The position numbers were made by a program, and so were the translations under genes. From NCBI RefSeq assembly GCF_002127325.2, contig NC_035445.2, positions 82,268,383 to 82,332,382 of the forward strand: a stretch of 64,000 bases of DNA. The letters are read 5' to 3'. Origin of the DNA: Helianthus annuus. Taxonomy: Eukaryota > Streptophyta > Magnoliopsida > Asterales > Asteraceae. Numbering within the stretch: position 1 is the first letter of the stretch; each line of letters starts with the position of its first letter. Of this stretch, positions 44,977 through 56,600 are shown in pieces. The notes under the pieces are model-generated. The model searched no databases. It had not been told where the DNA came from and saw only the letters and a list, made by a program, of their open reading frames with translations.

Positions 44977-45087
44977 CTGAAATTTATAATAATAATATTT
45001 TATTATAGGATTTGAATAAAAATCGCTACTAAAAACATGATAAACGGCAGTGGTGTGCATACATATATATTAACAACAATAATATTA

Positions 45088-45393
45088 GGTAGCGTTCGTT
45101 TCATGGAATGGAATGGAATTAGGAAGTTTTTCTTTGTAAAATTGATCTTGGTTGGGGGAGGGAGGAATTTGAAATCCCATGAATTTCTTTAATCAATGAA
45201 ATTTGTGACTATTTCAACATTCCATTCCATTCCTTCATTAGAGTGAAGGATTTCTAAGGAATGTTGAAATAGTCACAAATTTCATTGATTAAAGAAATTC
45301 ATGGGATTTCAAATTCCTCCCTCCCCCAACCAAGATCAATTTTACAAAGAAAAACTTCCTAATTCCATTCCATTCCATGAAACGAACGCTACC
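45088..45393. mobile_element. Perfect hairpin MITE, TTA target duplication
   Basis: Arms 45088-45223 and 45258-45393 are exact reverse complements over 136 bp, with a 34-bp loop. TTA stands on both sides (45085-45087, 45394-45396), as in PIF/Harbinger MITEs. The ends are GGTAGCGTTCGTTTCATGG. The lack of any mismatch points to a very recent insertion. Confidence 0.9.
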
Positions 45394-45877
45394 TTAGTGG
45401 TTACAAAAGACACTGACTGAGCATCCCATGTTATCAAATATACACACACACATATATATCTGAAAATACACACACAAATACACAAACAGGTATGTGTGTT
45501 CAACAAGCTTCTTCAAACGAATCAATCAAAGAAAGGGCTGGCTAGGGTAAATCGTATCTTTTAACAACAATATTTTGATTAGGGCTCATACAGAATCATA
45601 TCTATTAACAACAATATATTACAAAACTAGGGCTCACATAGAATCGGACCTGCGATTGGGGACAGAGTCAGTGAGCTATTTGAATGGGAGATGAACGATC
45701 AGTTGGGAATCGGGCCTCTACGGATCAAACGGAAAACCCGAGTCCATCACCAATTCCAAGGAAAACCCGGTAACCCATCCGCCCGTATACATGACGGTGG
45801 AATTATTGGTAAAACCTATTTAGCTCAAGAGACTAGTCAAATGGGTTGTTTAGTCCAAAGGGTTGGGAACGTATGAT

Positions 45878-46252
45878 AAAAAAAGTGTTTGTGGGTCAAC
45901 CCATCCCGTTACCCATCTTGTCCATCAAATTGAGCTACTTTTAAATATATGAGCAAAAATTGTTCCCTCTTAAGCAGTGACGGACCCATTAATTATTTGT
46001 TGGGGGTGCGAATGAGGTGTTTAATCATATTTTCAAGGGTGCGTTCGAGTTTTTTGTCTAAAATATACACTAATTTTTTTAAGGGGTGCGGCCGTTCATC
46101 TTGGCCAAAGGATAGGTCCGCCCCTGCCCTTAAGATAAATGCAAATGATATCTTGCATCAATATTAAAGTTCGTGTCTGATTAAACAAGTCGTGTTTATG
46201 AGAATGAGATGGTTGTTTAAATCATACATGAACTCAAAGTCGTATACGAAAC
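45878..46252. repeat. Dispersed duplicate block, copy 2 (occupied site)
   Basis: Same block as 44324-44525, interrupted by the hAT MITE at 45975-46126. The sequence on both sides of the insertion aligns with the uninterrupted copy. Confidence 0.7.
45975..46126. mobile_element. hAT-type MITE with 8-bp target duplication
   Basis: A 152-bp unit with ends CAGTGACGGACC and GGTCCGCCCCTG. Flanks are ctcttaag (45967-45974) and cccttaag (46127-46134), 7/8 identical. The paralogous block at 44324-44525 shows the site without the insertion. Confidence 0.8.
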
Positions 46253-46339
46253 GGATGTGACATGATTCGCGTATTCACACGATGACACCAACATGATCAA
46301 AGAACCATTATAAAGTTAGTCCTTGACTTTTGTCATTTT

Positions 46340-46520
46340 CAACCACCACCACCTCCCACCACCCGTCGCATCACAACCTTCTATCATCGCCACCACCACC
46401 TGCATGCACCCCACCACCATCACCACCATCACCACCCACCATTTCCACCACCATCGGCCACTTTGCCGCCACCCACGTCATTAACCAACACCACCGCCAC
46501 CATCGTAAACCAGCAACCAC
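46340..46520. repeat. Low-complexity CCA/CAC-rich tract
   Basis: Degenerate (CCA)n repeat; its open frames in several phases are compositional, not coding. Confidence 0.8.
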
Positions 46521-46801
46521 CGCCATCATCTTCACTGTAAATCGGCACACCACTATCTCCATACCATCGCATGTGCAAAAAAAAGGAAGAAAAATGTGGT
46601 TTGATCAGTATGCCCATAAGTTGACTGACCTTTTTGAATGGAGTTAGCGGGTTGGATGAAAATAACAAAAAATGACAAAAGTCAGGGACTAAAATGGCAG
46701 AAAAAGAAACTATTTAGACTAAAATAGAAGAAAAAAACTATTTGGACTAAAATGACATTTTTGGTCAAACCTTAGGGACTAAAATGACAATTTACTCTTT
46801 A

Positions 46802-47645
46802 TAATATAAAATACAATAATGCTTAATAGATTTATTCTAACTAAAATTATGATATAAAATACAATAATACTTAATAGGTTTAAGTTTTGACATAAAGTAT
46901 ACTAAAACCTTACAAGGAAGGTTGCGGATTCAACCCAAAAATGACTCACATTATTATATACATCAAATGACAATACCACTTTGGCACTTTGCTACAGTGG
47001 TGTTGTCAATTTTTTTTTCCATTTTTTTGTTCTTTTTCTTTCTTTCTTTTCTTTTTTGGTTTTTTTTTCTTTTTTATTTTTACCTTTTAATTTTCAGCAT
47101 TAACTCTTACAACCCTTTAATTTTCTAAATACTTTTTAATCGAGTTTTACGACTTTATTTTTATTTACGTGTCGATATAAACTTAAGTTGATTTACATTC
47201 GACATGATTTATTTTGTGTTTATTTACGATTTTACCCTCAGTATAAAATTCGTTTTAATACTTTTTTTTACAAGACTATGGTAGTGTTTTGTTTTAATTG
47301 TTTGGCTCGATTGAATTTTTATTCGTTATGCCAAGCGGTAGTTTTTCCATCGTTTTAGTTTTTTTTTTAGCAAAAGTATGGTAGTATTTTGTTTTACTTT
47401 GTTTACTCAGTGTTTTGTTTTAATTGTTTGGCTCGATTTAATTTTTATTCGTCATAGTTTTTCCATCGTTTTAGTTTTTTTTTAGCAAAAGTATGGTAGT
47501 ATTTTGTTTTACTTTGTTTACTCAATGTAATTTTTTTGAGATCGTGTTATGAGTAGTATGTACAAGTAACTAAAACACAGACATACATGCTATGAGAAAG
47601 AAATATTTGGTTTAATACCCCGCAACGCGGGCGGGCAAAACCTAG
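46802..47645 (+). mobile_element. Probable Helitron (plus strand), 3' end at 47645
   Basis: The 3' end has the hairpin cccgcaacgcggg (about 47623-47635), then cgggcaaaaccCTAG (47642-47645) and a host T. The element contains the motif gtgtcgatataaactt...cattcgacat and tandem partial copies of 'gcaaaagtatggtagtattttgttttactttgtttactca' (about 47371 and 47489). The 5' end is not fixed; a TC-start-like tctttataatataaaa lies near 46795. Confidence 0.5.
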
Positions 47646-47827
47646 TTTAGACTAAACACAAAATCATAAAAAAAGTGTTATATATGAGTCTTTGCATTGA
47701 GAGCCCTGCTTTCTATAGATGGCTTCAATTGTATTTATATATTGTGTACATAGCATTTGCTTACAATTTAAATAAAATTGATGTGATTCATTGAATTGCA
47801 ATATTTTGTTTTTCATATATCCTTTAA

Positions 47828-49261
47828 CTAGGTTAGAACCCTGTGTATTACACGGGATTAAGTTAATAAAATATTAAATTATTAAATAAGCAAAAAAATA
47901 ATAAAAACATTGAAAAGGAAATACTAAAGAAAAGAAATATTCATAAATTAAATATTATAAAGAAAAATAATAAATCGTTAAGAAACTTTCTCGTCAACTG
48001 ACTCGACGGGGAATTCGTTCTCTTACTCATTGCCAACCAGTTACTCCCCTGCCTTGGCATAAACAGGCTAAAGGGTTCTTTAGCTCTTAATGGGTTCTTA
48101 ATGGTTCAGATCTCTTACCTCTTACTGGTTCATAACTTAATGGTTCAGACTGTTTGTTTTGTGAACAGATGTCTGAATGGTTAAGCATTATACATAATCT
48201 GAATGGTTAAGAGCACTAATTTGAATTGGTTTGATATTTGGTTCTGAACGGTTAAACATTATACTGACTCTTAATGGTTCAGACCTCTTATTGATTCAGC
48301 ACTTAACCATTCAGAAGTTGCCAAACAACCCCTAACTTTCCTTAAGACTGCTTCCGGAACATCTCTATCCTTTTATGGATACTGTCGACATTACTTGTTA
48401 TGAGGCGAGGATTGCCACCAGATGACTTCACTTAAGACATAACTTATTCCGATAACTAAACTTCAAGCCTTAGCTACCCGAAATAAAATAAAATAGAATA
48501 AGGTATAAAATTTTATTTAGTTACTATCAACCGTTCTTATTTTAGAATAGTTACCTTAATTTTCGACCTCTAAATATATATGTTAAACTAACCAACATTT
48601 TTTTGTTAGATTAGGTATCCTAAACCTTCATACAAAATCAACTTTTACCTTAAACATTTTAATTTATAAGTTATAATGATATTTTTTATTTAAACCTTTC
48701 CAAACATAGATTTTTACGAAAGTGTTATATTAGATTTATAATGATGTTTATATCTTTAAATTACTTTACAATTTAAACATGATTATCTGTTGTTAAAAAA
48801 AACGTAAATAAACAGTTTTTTATTATTGATTTCATCCGTACAATACACAAGATTATAGCCTATTATTTAAGAAAATGAAAAAAAAAAACTAAGAACCTAA
48901 TTATGTATATAGTTTCTTAAATTAAACTAACAAACAATAAATAAAAATAAAAAAATTAATTATGTGATATGTCTTATGAAATCTTTTAATATTAATTAAA
49001 TTTAATATTTTATATTCAAAAAAAAAACGTCAGATTTTGTTGAAAAAAAAAGTATATAGACGACTTTAGTATATTGAATTGAATATTTTATACTCAATGT
49101 GGAGGATAAGGTTTACGATTTGAAGTTAAGTTTATGCCAATAATTTAGGGCTGATAAAATTTATATTAATTTAATTGGTATTTAATAATTTAAATTAAAT
49201 AATAATTATTTACAATTAAGAATGCTCTAGAATAATGACAAGTTTTATTATAAAGTATAGA
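47828..49261 (-). mobile_element. Non-autonomous Helitron, 1434 bp
   Basis: On the minus strand it starts TCTATACTTTATAATAAAAC (49261 downward), preceded by host A. It ends with the hairpin CCCGTGTAATACACAGGG, then ttctaacCTAG (47831-47828) and host T. That is insertion between A and T with TC...CTRR ends and a subterminal hairpin, the Helitron signature. It has no Rep/helicase. A Harbinger-like MITE (48072-48332) is inserted in it. Confidence 0.8.
48072..48332. mobile_element. Harbinger-like MITE (TCTGAATGGTTAAG family) nested in a Helitron
   Basis: TAA flanks (48069-48071, 48333-48335); ends AGGGTTCTTTAGCTC and TTGCCAAACAACCCC. The interior is full of CTTAACCATTCAGA/TCTGAATGGTTAAG motifs, the same family as the cluster in VPS37 intron 1. 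Confidence 0.7.
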
Positions 49262-49366
49262 TATAGATATAGATACAAATATAGATTTTTTAAACCAACA
49301 CAAAAAAGATATATTACGTCAAATGTATAGTTAAGATCGCCTATGACAACCACATTAGCTATATAA

Positions 49367-49442
49367 CTAGTTGAAATAAATATATTATCTAATTATTTTG
49401 TCATCTAGTTGAAATAAATATATTATCTAATTATTTTGTCAT
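49367..49442. repeat. Perfect 38-bp tandem duplication
   Basis: ctagttgaaataaatatatt... occurs twice back to back, starting at 49367 and 49405. Confidence 0.9.
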
Positions 49443-50616
49443 TAAGGGATAATTTGAAGGACCAAATACATCAAATATTCCAATGCACCTCTTTGGAATT
49501 ATCAATTAAACATTTTTGTGGAGAATTTTTTATTGATCAAAATTACACAAATAATTTAATTTAATTTAATTTAATTCGTACAAACAAAATTGAGAAACTG
49601 CGCCGTTTTATGGATCTGTTTAAAGTTTAAGGAGGGAAGAAAAGGACTTTGTGCAAAAATGATAAAATTTTAAAAGGCCCCTTCAATATTTTGTTAGTTC
49701 TTATGACACCCTTTGAGTTTTGATACAACACAAATAATTCTTATCATCAATAGATGCTACAATCATTGACTTAACTATAAAAATTTACAAACTTGTGTGG
49801 CATTTAGTTTCTTAACTTGGTGAATTTAGCAAAAACCCTATTGTTAATAAAACAAAATCTTACAAAAGAAAAGGTGCCACGAAGCTAGTGTACAAGTCAG
49901 GGTAGTAGGGGCTATCCGTCAACTCTGTCTCTATAGTGTGTGAAAATACCTCTCAACTTCGTCTATGTAGTGTAAAACATTTTTTTTTGGTTTTACACAA
50001 ATGATACCCCTGATCCCCCCCCCCCCTCCAAAAAAAAATGGGATACCCCTAATTTTTTGGACGAGATCCACCACTGGTGGGCGATCTGGCCATAGTGGTT
50101 CGAATTGCTGATCTAGACGTAGTAGTTCGGCTTGATGGTTAACCCTTCCATAAAAATTACCGTATAATCTTAGGCACAAATAAGACAAAGTTATAAGCAT
50201 TCAAAAGAGGAAATAACACACAACAAATTCAAGATTATTTCATAAATCCATAAAAAAAAGTTAGGTGACAAAAATGATAATTGTTAAACTACAAGGGGTG
50301 ATTTTGTTGTTTCTATTTGTTGTTTGTAACTAAATCACCATATATATGTAATTAACTAACATCAACTGCTCCTTCTTCTGTGTTGCAAATGGAGTTAAAA
50401 ACAGAAGAGTTAACATAAACAACCAGTTTTTCCTTGTTAATATCACTGCATTGTGATCACTCATTCCATAGCCGACGACAAGAACATCAACGAGAAAAAC
50501 AAACCCATCTTCATTAATGTAATCTCTTTATTTATTTTTTCTAAAAGGAAGATGGTTTTGTTGATGATGAGATAGTAGATTTCGCAACCTTATAGTGAGC
50601 TACGCGCTACATCAAG
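49443..50616. other. Intergenic region upstream of the NT-C2 gene
   Basis: A/T-rich with a C homopolymer (about 50016-50026). It should hold the promoter and 5' UTR of the following gene. No other gene is recognised. Confidence 0.4.
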
Positions 50617-53600
50617 ATGTATAGAGCACAAAGAAATGGGAAGTCTCCGAGTTCAGCGGAGAGGATTGATTTCAAATTTTCAAATTTTCAGGCTCTTCAG
50701 GTGATCATCTACAAACCATAATCATCTTTGTGAATTGTCTTTTTTTTTTTTTTGTCTTTTTGAATAAGTGAATTTGTGTGTGATGTTTTTTAGTTATGTA
50801 AAAATGTGTGCTATGGTTTTTGTTTATTTTATTATTGATTTTTAGATACAATTCTCTGAATCTGAAAGTGTTGCTATGGTTTTTGTTTATTTTTTTATTT
50901 TTTATTTTTTATAACTTTGGATGTTTTTTATGATTTGTGCCAGTTTGAAACTTGTCGTGATACGAGAACTTAATCGTTGATCATGTCATATTGATGGTGA
51001 ATATTTACTTTTTTGGGTTGTCATAGGTACCAAAGGTATGGGACAAGCTTTTAGTGTCGATAATATCTGTAGAAACCGGAAAAACAGTTGCAAGATCAAA
51101 CAAAGCGTTGGTGCGAAATGGAAATTGTCAATGGACCGAAACTCTATCGGAATCTATCTGGATTTCGCACTATGATTCTTCAAAGGAGCTTGAAGAACAA
51201 CTTTTCAAATTTGTTGTTTCTATGGTATGGATGTTCTTGATACTAAAACTATCAAAATTTATCATTTGATCTCGAATTCTCGATGTCCATTTGATTATAG
51301 CGGGGTTGACAGAAACTTGGTTTTGTTGTAGGGGTCTGCTAGATCTGGCATTCTTGGGGAGGCGACTGTCAATATTGTACGGTATTATACGAGTTCAAGA
51401 TCATCTGCACTTGTTTCTTTGCCATTGAAGAAATGCAACTATGGCACAATTTTACAGGTGCTTTGTATTTTCTAGCTTTGAAATTTCCGACTGGAGGGGG
51501 GGGGGGGCGGAAGTCACTGAACCTAAAAATTTCTACAAAACCAGGGGTCGAAAACGTATACCCAAAAATTTCTATAAGAAAACTACATACTCTCCAATAC
51601 TGAGCGAAAAGTTCGGGGGGGGGGGGGGGGTTGTCGGCCACCCCCTCTCACCCTACTTAAGTTGCGCCCTTGTGTATGATTGTATGAATGAAACGAAATT
51701 ATAAAATATATAAAAACAAGCCCTCTTATGAGGGCATGTATGTTTTTTGACCCAAAACACTTGAAGAAGAAATTGCAGTTTTAAAAATAAATATTCAAAG
51801 TAATTGTATATTAGAAAAATATATAATTCCAAAATGACATATTTTTAAAGCAAAATGATTAGCATGTTTAATACATTAAGTGTGCACTTTTGGCGACTTT
51901 TGACATTTTTGACGTATTGCGTTTTAAACTATTTTTCCACTTTTACCCGCTTGGATCATCAGAGATAAAGCGTAACTGTATAGACCCGTTAAAAACAAAT
52001 GGGTCAAAATTGTTAGCTCTAAATCGAATGTCATTTTCATTACGAAAAAGATTAACAAACCGCTAAATCATGATCGTAAAGAGAGTTAACTCATATCGAA
52101 TGGCTGTAAAGATCCGCTAATTTTATAAACACAAATTTGTATACATAAATCTTATTTATTTATAACTTTATCATGCTAAAAAAACATTCTAAGCAACTTA
52201 TGCTGTCATTTTCAGGTCAAAATCCAGTGCCTGACACCAAGATCAAAACTCAGGTACATGTTTATAAAAAGTTTTGTTGCTTGTTTGTTATATCATGTGT
52301 TCTTTTTTATGTTGAAAGTTGTCCATACATATCACAGGATCGAAGGATCAAATTACGCGGGACCCAATACAGAAGCCGTGGATGAAGATTATGACGATGC
52401 AGGTAGCAGATCAAACGGATCAGCAGCCTCACCTTATCTCAGTGCTAAATCACCTTCAAGTCAAGATCTCGCTCCCATTTCGCTTCTCGAAAGAATTAAA
52501 ATCATGGTAATGTTTGATATGATCAATATTGGCGAAGCTTGAGATTTCCGACCGAGGGGGGGGGGGCGGAAGTCACCGGACCTAAAAATTTCTATAAAAC
52601 TGGGGGTCAAAAAAAGTGTATACCCAAAAATTTTATAAGAAAACTACATATTCTCCACTACTGAGCGAAAAGCTTCGCCAATGATGATCAAGATTCTCAA
52701 ACCATTGACTTTTTTGGTCAAACAAATCAACTTTAACTTCAAAACCAACATGCTTACTTCAGTTATTCAAGAAACATTAGATTATTACATAATAATTTTT
52801 CAACAAGTAAAAATATATTTACCACTTTTGATACTTTATATCTAGGGCTTCAAACGAATCAAACGTTTAGCGAACAGTTCGTGAACCGTTTGGCGGAAAG
52901 TTTGTTTGTGTTCGTTCGTTTATTAAACAAACGAACAAGAAATTTCTTTCGTTTAGTTAAATGAACGAACATGAACAGAGGCCGCGTTCGTTCATTTATG
53001 TTCGTGAACGTTCGGTAACGTGTTTGTTTATGTTTAGTCCATTAGTGTTTTTAGTTTTTATATTTTATTTAATTACTTCAAAATAAAATATTTGACGAGT
53101 GTCAGTGTATTATATATTTTGTTGATGAACGTTTGTTTGTGTTCATTTGTTTCCATTTGTGTTCATGAACGTTCGTTATCGTTCGTTGTCTAAAATTAAC
53201 AAACGAACACGAATACGTTCATTTCCTTAACAAATGAACACGAACATAAAATCTCGTTCCGTAAGTGTTCATGAACAGTTCCTGAACACATGTATTTCTT
53301 AACAAACAAACACGAATTGTTCGGTTTGTTATCTGAACCTGAAAATGATTTACTTTGACTTTGAAGTTTGACTGTTTCTTCTTAATGCAGGAAACAAGTT
53401 ACGATCCATCTGGTTCGAATCAGAACAATGATTCGGCTGAATATTCTTTAGAAAAGGAAAGATTCTATCAAAAAAGTCATATAAATGGAATCAAACACGA
53501 TCATAACTCAAACTCAAGAAACAGTTCGCCTCGAAGCAACTATCCAAATGAAGAAGATATGTCTGTTTCAAAGTCAAACAACTCATCTTTCAAATCAAGA

Positions 53601-56600
53601 ATAACCCACAACGAACAAGAGTACGAGGAGAGCCCACCACCTGTCCCCCCCTCATCGTCTATGATGAATGCAGGGTCCTCAAAGAACCTCCTAGAAGCAG
53701 CCGAAGACACCATTGAAGAGCTTCGCGATGAAGCCAAAATGTGGGAGCGAAACTCTCAGAAACTAATGCTTGATTTGGAGATTTTGAAAGAGAAATTCTC
53801 GGATCAGTCGAAAGTCTTGGCGGGTACTCAGATGGAACTTTCGGCTGCAATGGCGGAACGTGATGGCATGAAGAAAGAAGTTGATCATATAAAGATGTTA
53901 CTTGAGGAAGCAGTTGTTAAACAAAAGGTGACAATCGAGTCAAAGTCAATGTACAACTCCGAAAGTCAAAGTCAACTTATAAAGGAGCTAGAATACGAGC
54001 TGCAAGCGCATAAAGAATCGAATCTTGATTTGACGCAACAGCTGAAGAGGAATCAAGAATCTAATATCGAACTTGTGTCCATTCTTCAAGAACTAGAGGA
54101 AACTACAGAGACACAAAGGGTAGAGATTGAAGAGCTTTTGACGGTGAAGTCAACGTTGACCGAAATAGAAAAGTCATTCAATTCGAATTTGGTGGAAACT
54201 AGAAGCTTGCAGCTCAAGTTACAACAAATGGAGGAATCGGAGAAGACGTTACAAGCGAACATGTTGATTCTTGAACAAGCTTTGGAGAACAAAATCATTG
54301 ATTTGGAAAACGAGCGGAAGTCAAATAGTCAAACTCTTTCGGATCTTGAAAAGGAGTACAAGAACAGTTTATCTGTAAAAGAAGAAGATATTAACAATTT
54401 GGAGTCGAGATTAACCGAAAGAAAGGAGATTGAGGAAGATCAAATGAGAGAGATCCAACGGCTGAAAACGAAAGTTAGCGAGGTGGAAAAAGAATGTAGC
54501 GAGCTAACGAATGAAAACTTTGAGGTGGTGTGTGAGCTTGAAGAATCAAAGAAAGTGATACAGGAGAGAAACGCAACGATCGAAGAGGACCGGAAGGTTC
54601 TAGAAGATTACAGTTTGAGGATTCGAGAGCTCGAGAGTTTGAAAGTGCAACACGAAGCGCAGATTGCTGATCTTGAAACGGAGAAAGAAGAGTTACAAGA
54701 AAACATGGAGATTGCGTTGAATGAGAGCAATATAACGTCGAAATGTTTAGATAATTTAAGAAATGATTTAACGGTGCTTAGCGAAAGTGTTGATTCGCAA
54801 GTTTCGGCTAATAAGTTACTCGAACGAAAAGCAAGCGAGTTGGAAAAAGTCAAGGGCGAAATGGAGCTTCGTTTGTTCGAAATGGAAGAAGAAAACATCA
54901 AACTTCTGGATCACGTGTCCGAATTAGAAACTCAACTAAAACACATGAAATACCAAAACGAATCCACCCGACTTGAGTTGGAGAAATCCGAATCCGAAAA
55001 ATCAGATCTTCAAAAAGAAGTAAAAGACTTAGAGAATGTGAAAAAATTACTATTAAACGCTCAAGACGAGTGTGAATACGTAAAATCGGAAAGACGTAAG
55101 CTGCAAGAGTCTGCTGAGAAACTAGTTGAAGAATGCAATAACCTTCAGAAGTCATACGAAGATATGACGAAGGAAAAAGCGGGACTGTATGATCGAGTTT
55201 CACGTTTAGAGATCGAGTTAACGGGAGCTAGGGAGAAACTGGTAATTTCGTCCGAAAGTTTAGTTGATTTAGAAGAAAAATACTCTTCTATGTTGGAAGA
55301 ATATATGTTCAAAGAAAAGAGTCTGTCTTCACATTTGGATGAACTTAATCAAGAAAACTGGAAACTAAAAGAAAAGATTACAATGGAAGAAAGTTTGTTG
55401 AATCAAATGTACTTAGAGAAGACAGCCGAGATCGAAAACTTCGAAAACGAGGTAGAAAATCTCAAACAGGAGATTTCGCGGCTTTATGAACAGAAGTCAA
55501 AGTTGACTTCTGAAACATCCGATTTACAATCTTCTCTCGAAGAAGTTCAATCGAGAACCGAATCGATTGAAAACGAGCTTCGAACGGTTCGTGAGGAGTC
55601 CGGATCGAAGATTCGAGATCTAACGAATGAGCTTGCTGCTGTTAAACAAAACCATAAGAAACTGACGACGGATCATGAGAAAAAGTCAAAGTTGTTGAGT
55701 GGTTACAGGAAGAGAGAAGAACGAAAGAAGACGATGGAGAATGATCTTGAACTTAAGCTTACGATTTCGGAATACGAACGTCAACAACTCAGTGAAGAAG
55801 CTGCAACTTTAAAAGAAAAGCTTCATAAAACTTTGGATCTTGAAAATGAATTATTGGATTATAAGCAAAAGCTTGATAAACTAAAGAACGAAAAGAGTAA
55901 TCTAGAAGCTTCTCTTCGTTCGGTTTCTGGTAGTTTTGAAGAGCTGAAAGCCGAAAAGATATCAGAGTATGAGAATTGTGTAAATCAGAAAAATGCATTA
56001 GAAGAAAAGCTCATGAGATTGGAGGGTGATCTAACGGTTAAAAACGCAGCACGTGCGCAGGATGCTGACGTGAAAAATGAGATCAGTAGGATCAAGAGTG
56101 CTAACTTGCAATATCAGTTGAAAATTCAACAACTTGAAGGTGAAAAGAATGAATGCTTGAAGAAAATCAATGCTCTTGAGGAAGATCTAAAACTACTATC
56201 AGCAAAAAGCAAAACGGTTTGTGCTAGTCTCTATTTTTAGGGGTGCAAATGAGCCGAGCCGAGTCCGAGCTCGAGCTCGATTAACTTATGAAAGCTCGGT
56301 CTCGGCTCGTTGGTATTTTCTCAAGCTCGAGCTCGGCTCGGGCTCGGCTCGTTTTTTATCTATTAGTTAATATATTATGTAAAAATAATATAAATGATAG
56401 ACTTTTTAGGCTCGCTAGCTCGATAAGTGAAGCTCGGGCTCGGGCTCGTTTACTAAGAAAAACTTATTTTTAGGTTCGAGGTCGGCTTGTAAACAAGTTT
56501 ATATAAGCTCGGCTCGACTCGGCTCGTTTACACTAAGGCTCAACGAGCCTAACGAGCTTCACATGCGAGGCTCGAGTTCGGGCTCGATAAACAAACGAGC

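Noticed and set aside
46330..46647. A His/Pro-rich 105-codon open frame
   Set aside because: It is produced by the CCA/CAC-rich simple tract.
46290..46800. Possible MITE bounded by ttagtccttgacttttgtcattttc and gggactaaaatgacaatttactc
   Set aside because: The similarity of the ends is loose and the flanks form no direct duplication; it may be a mosaic of older repeats.
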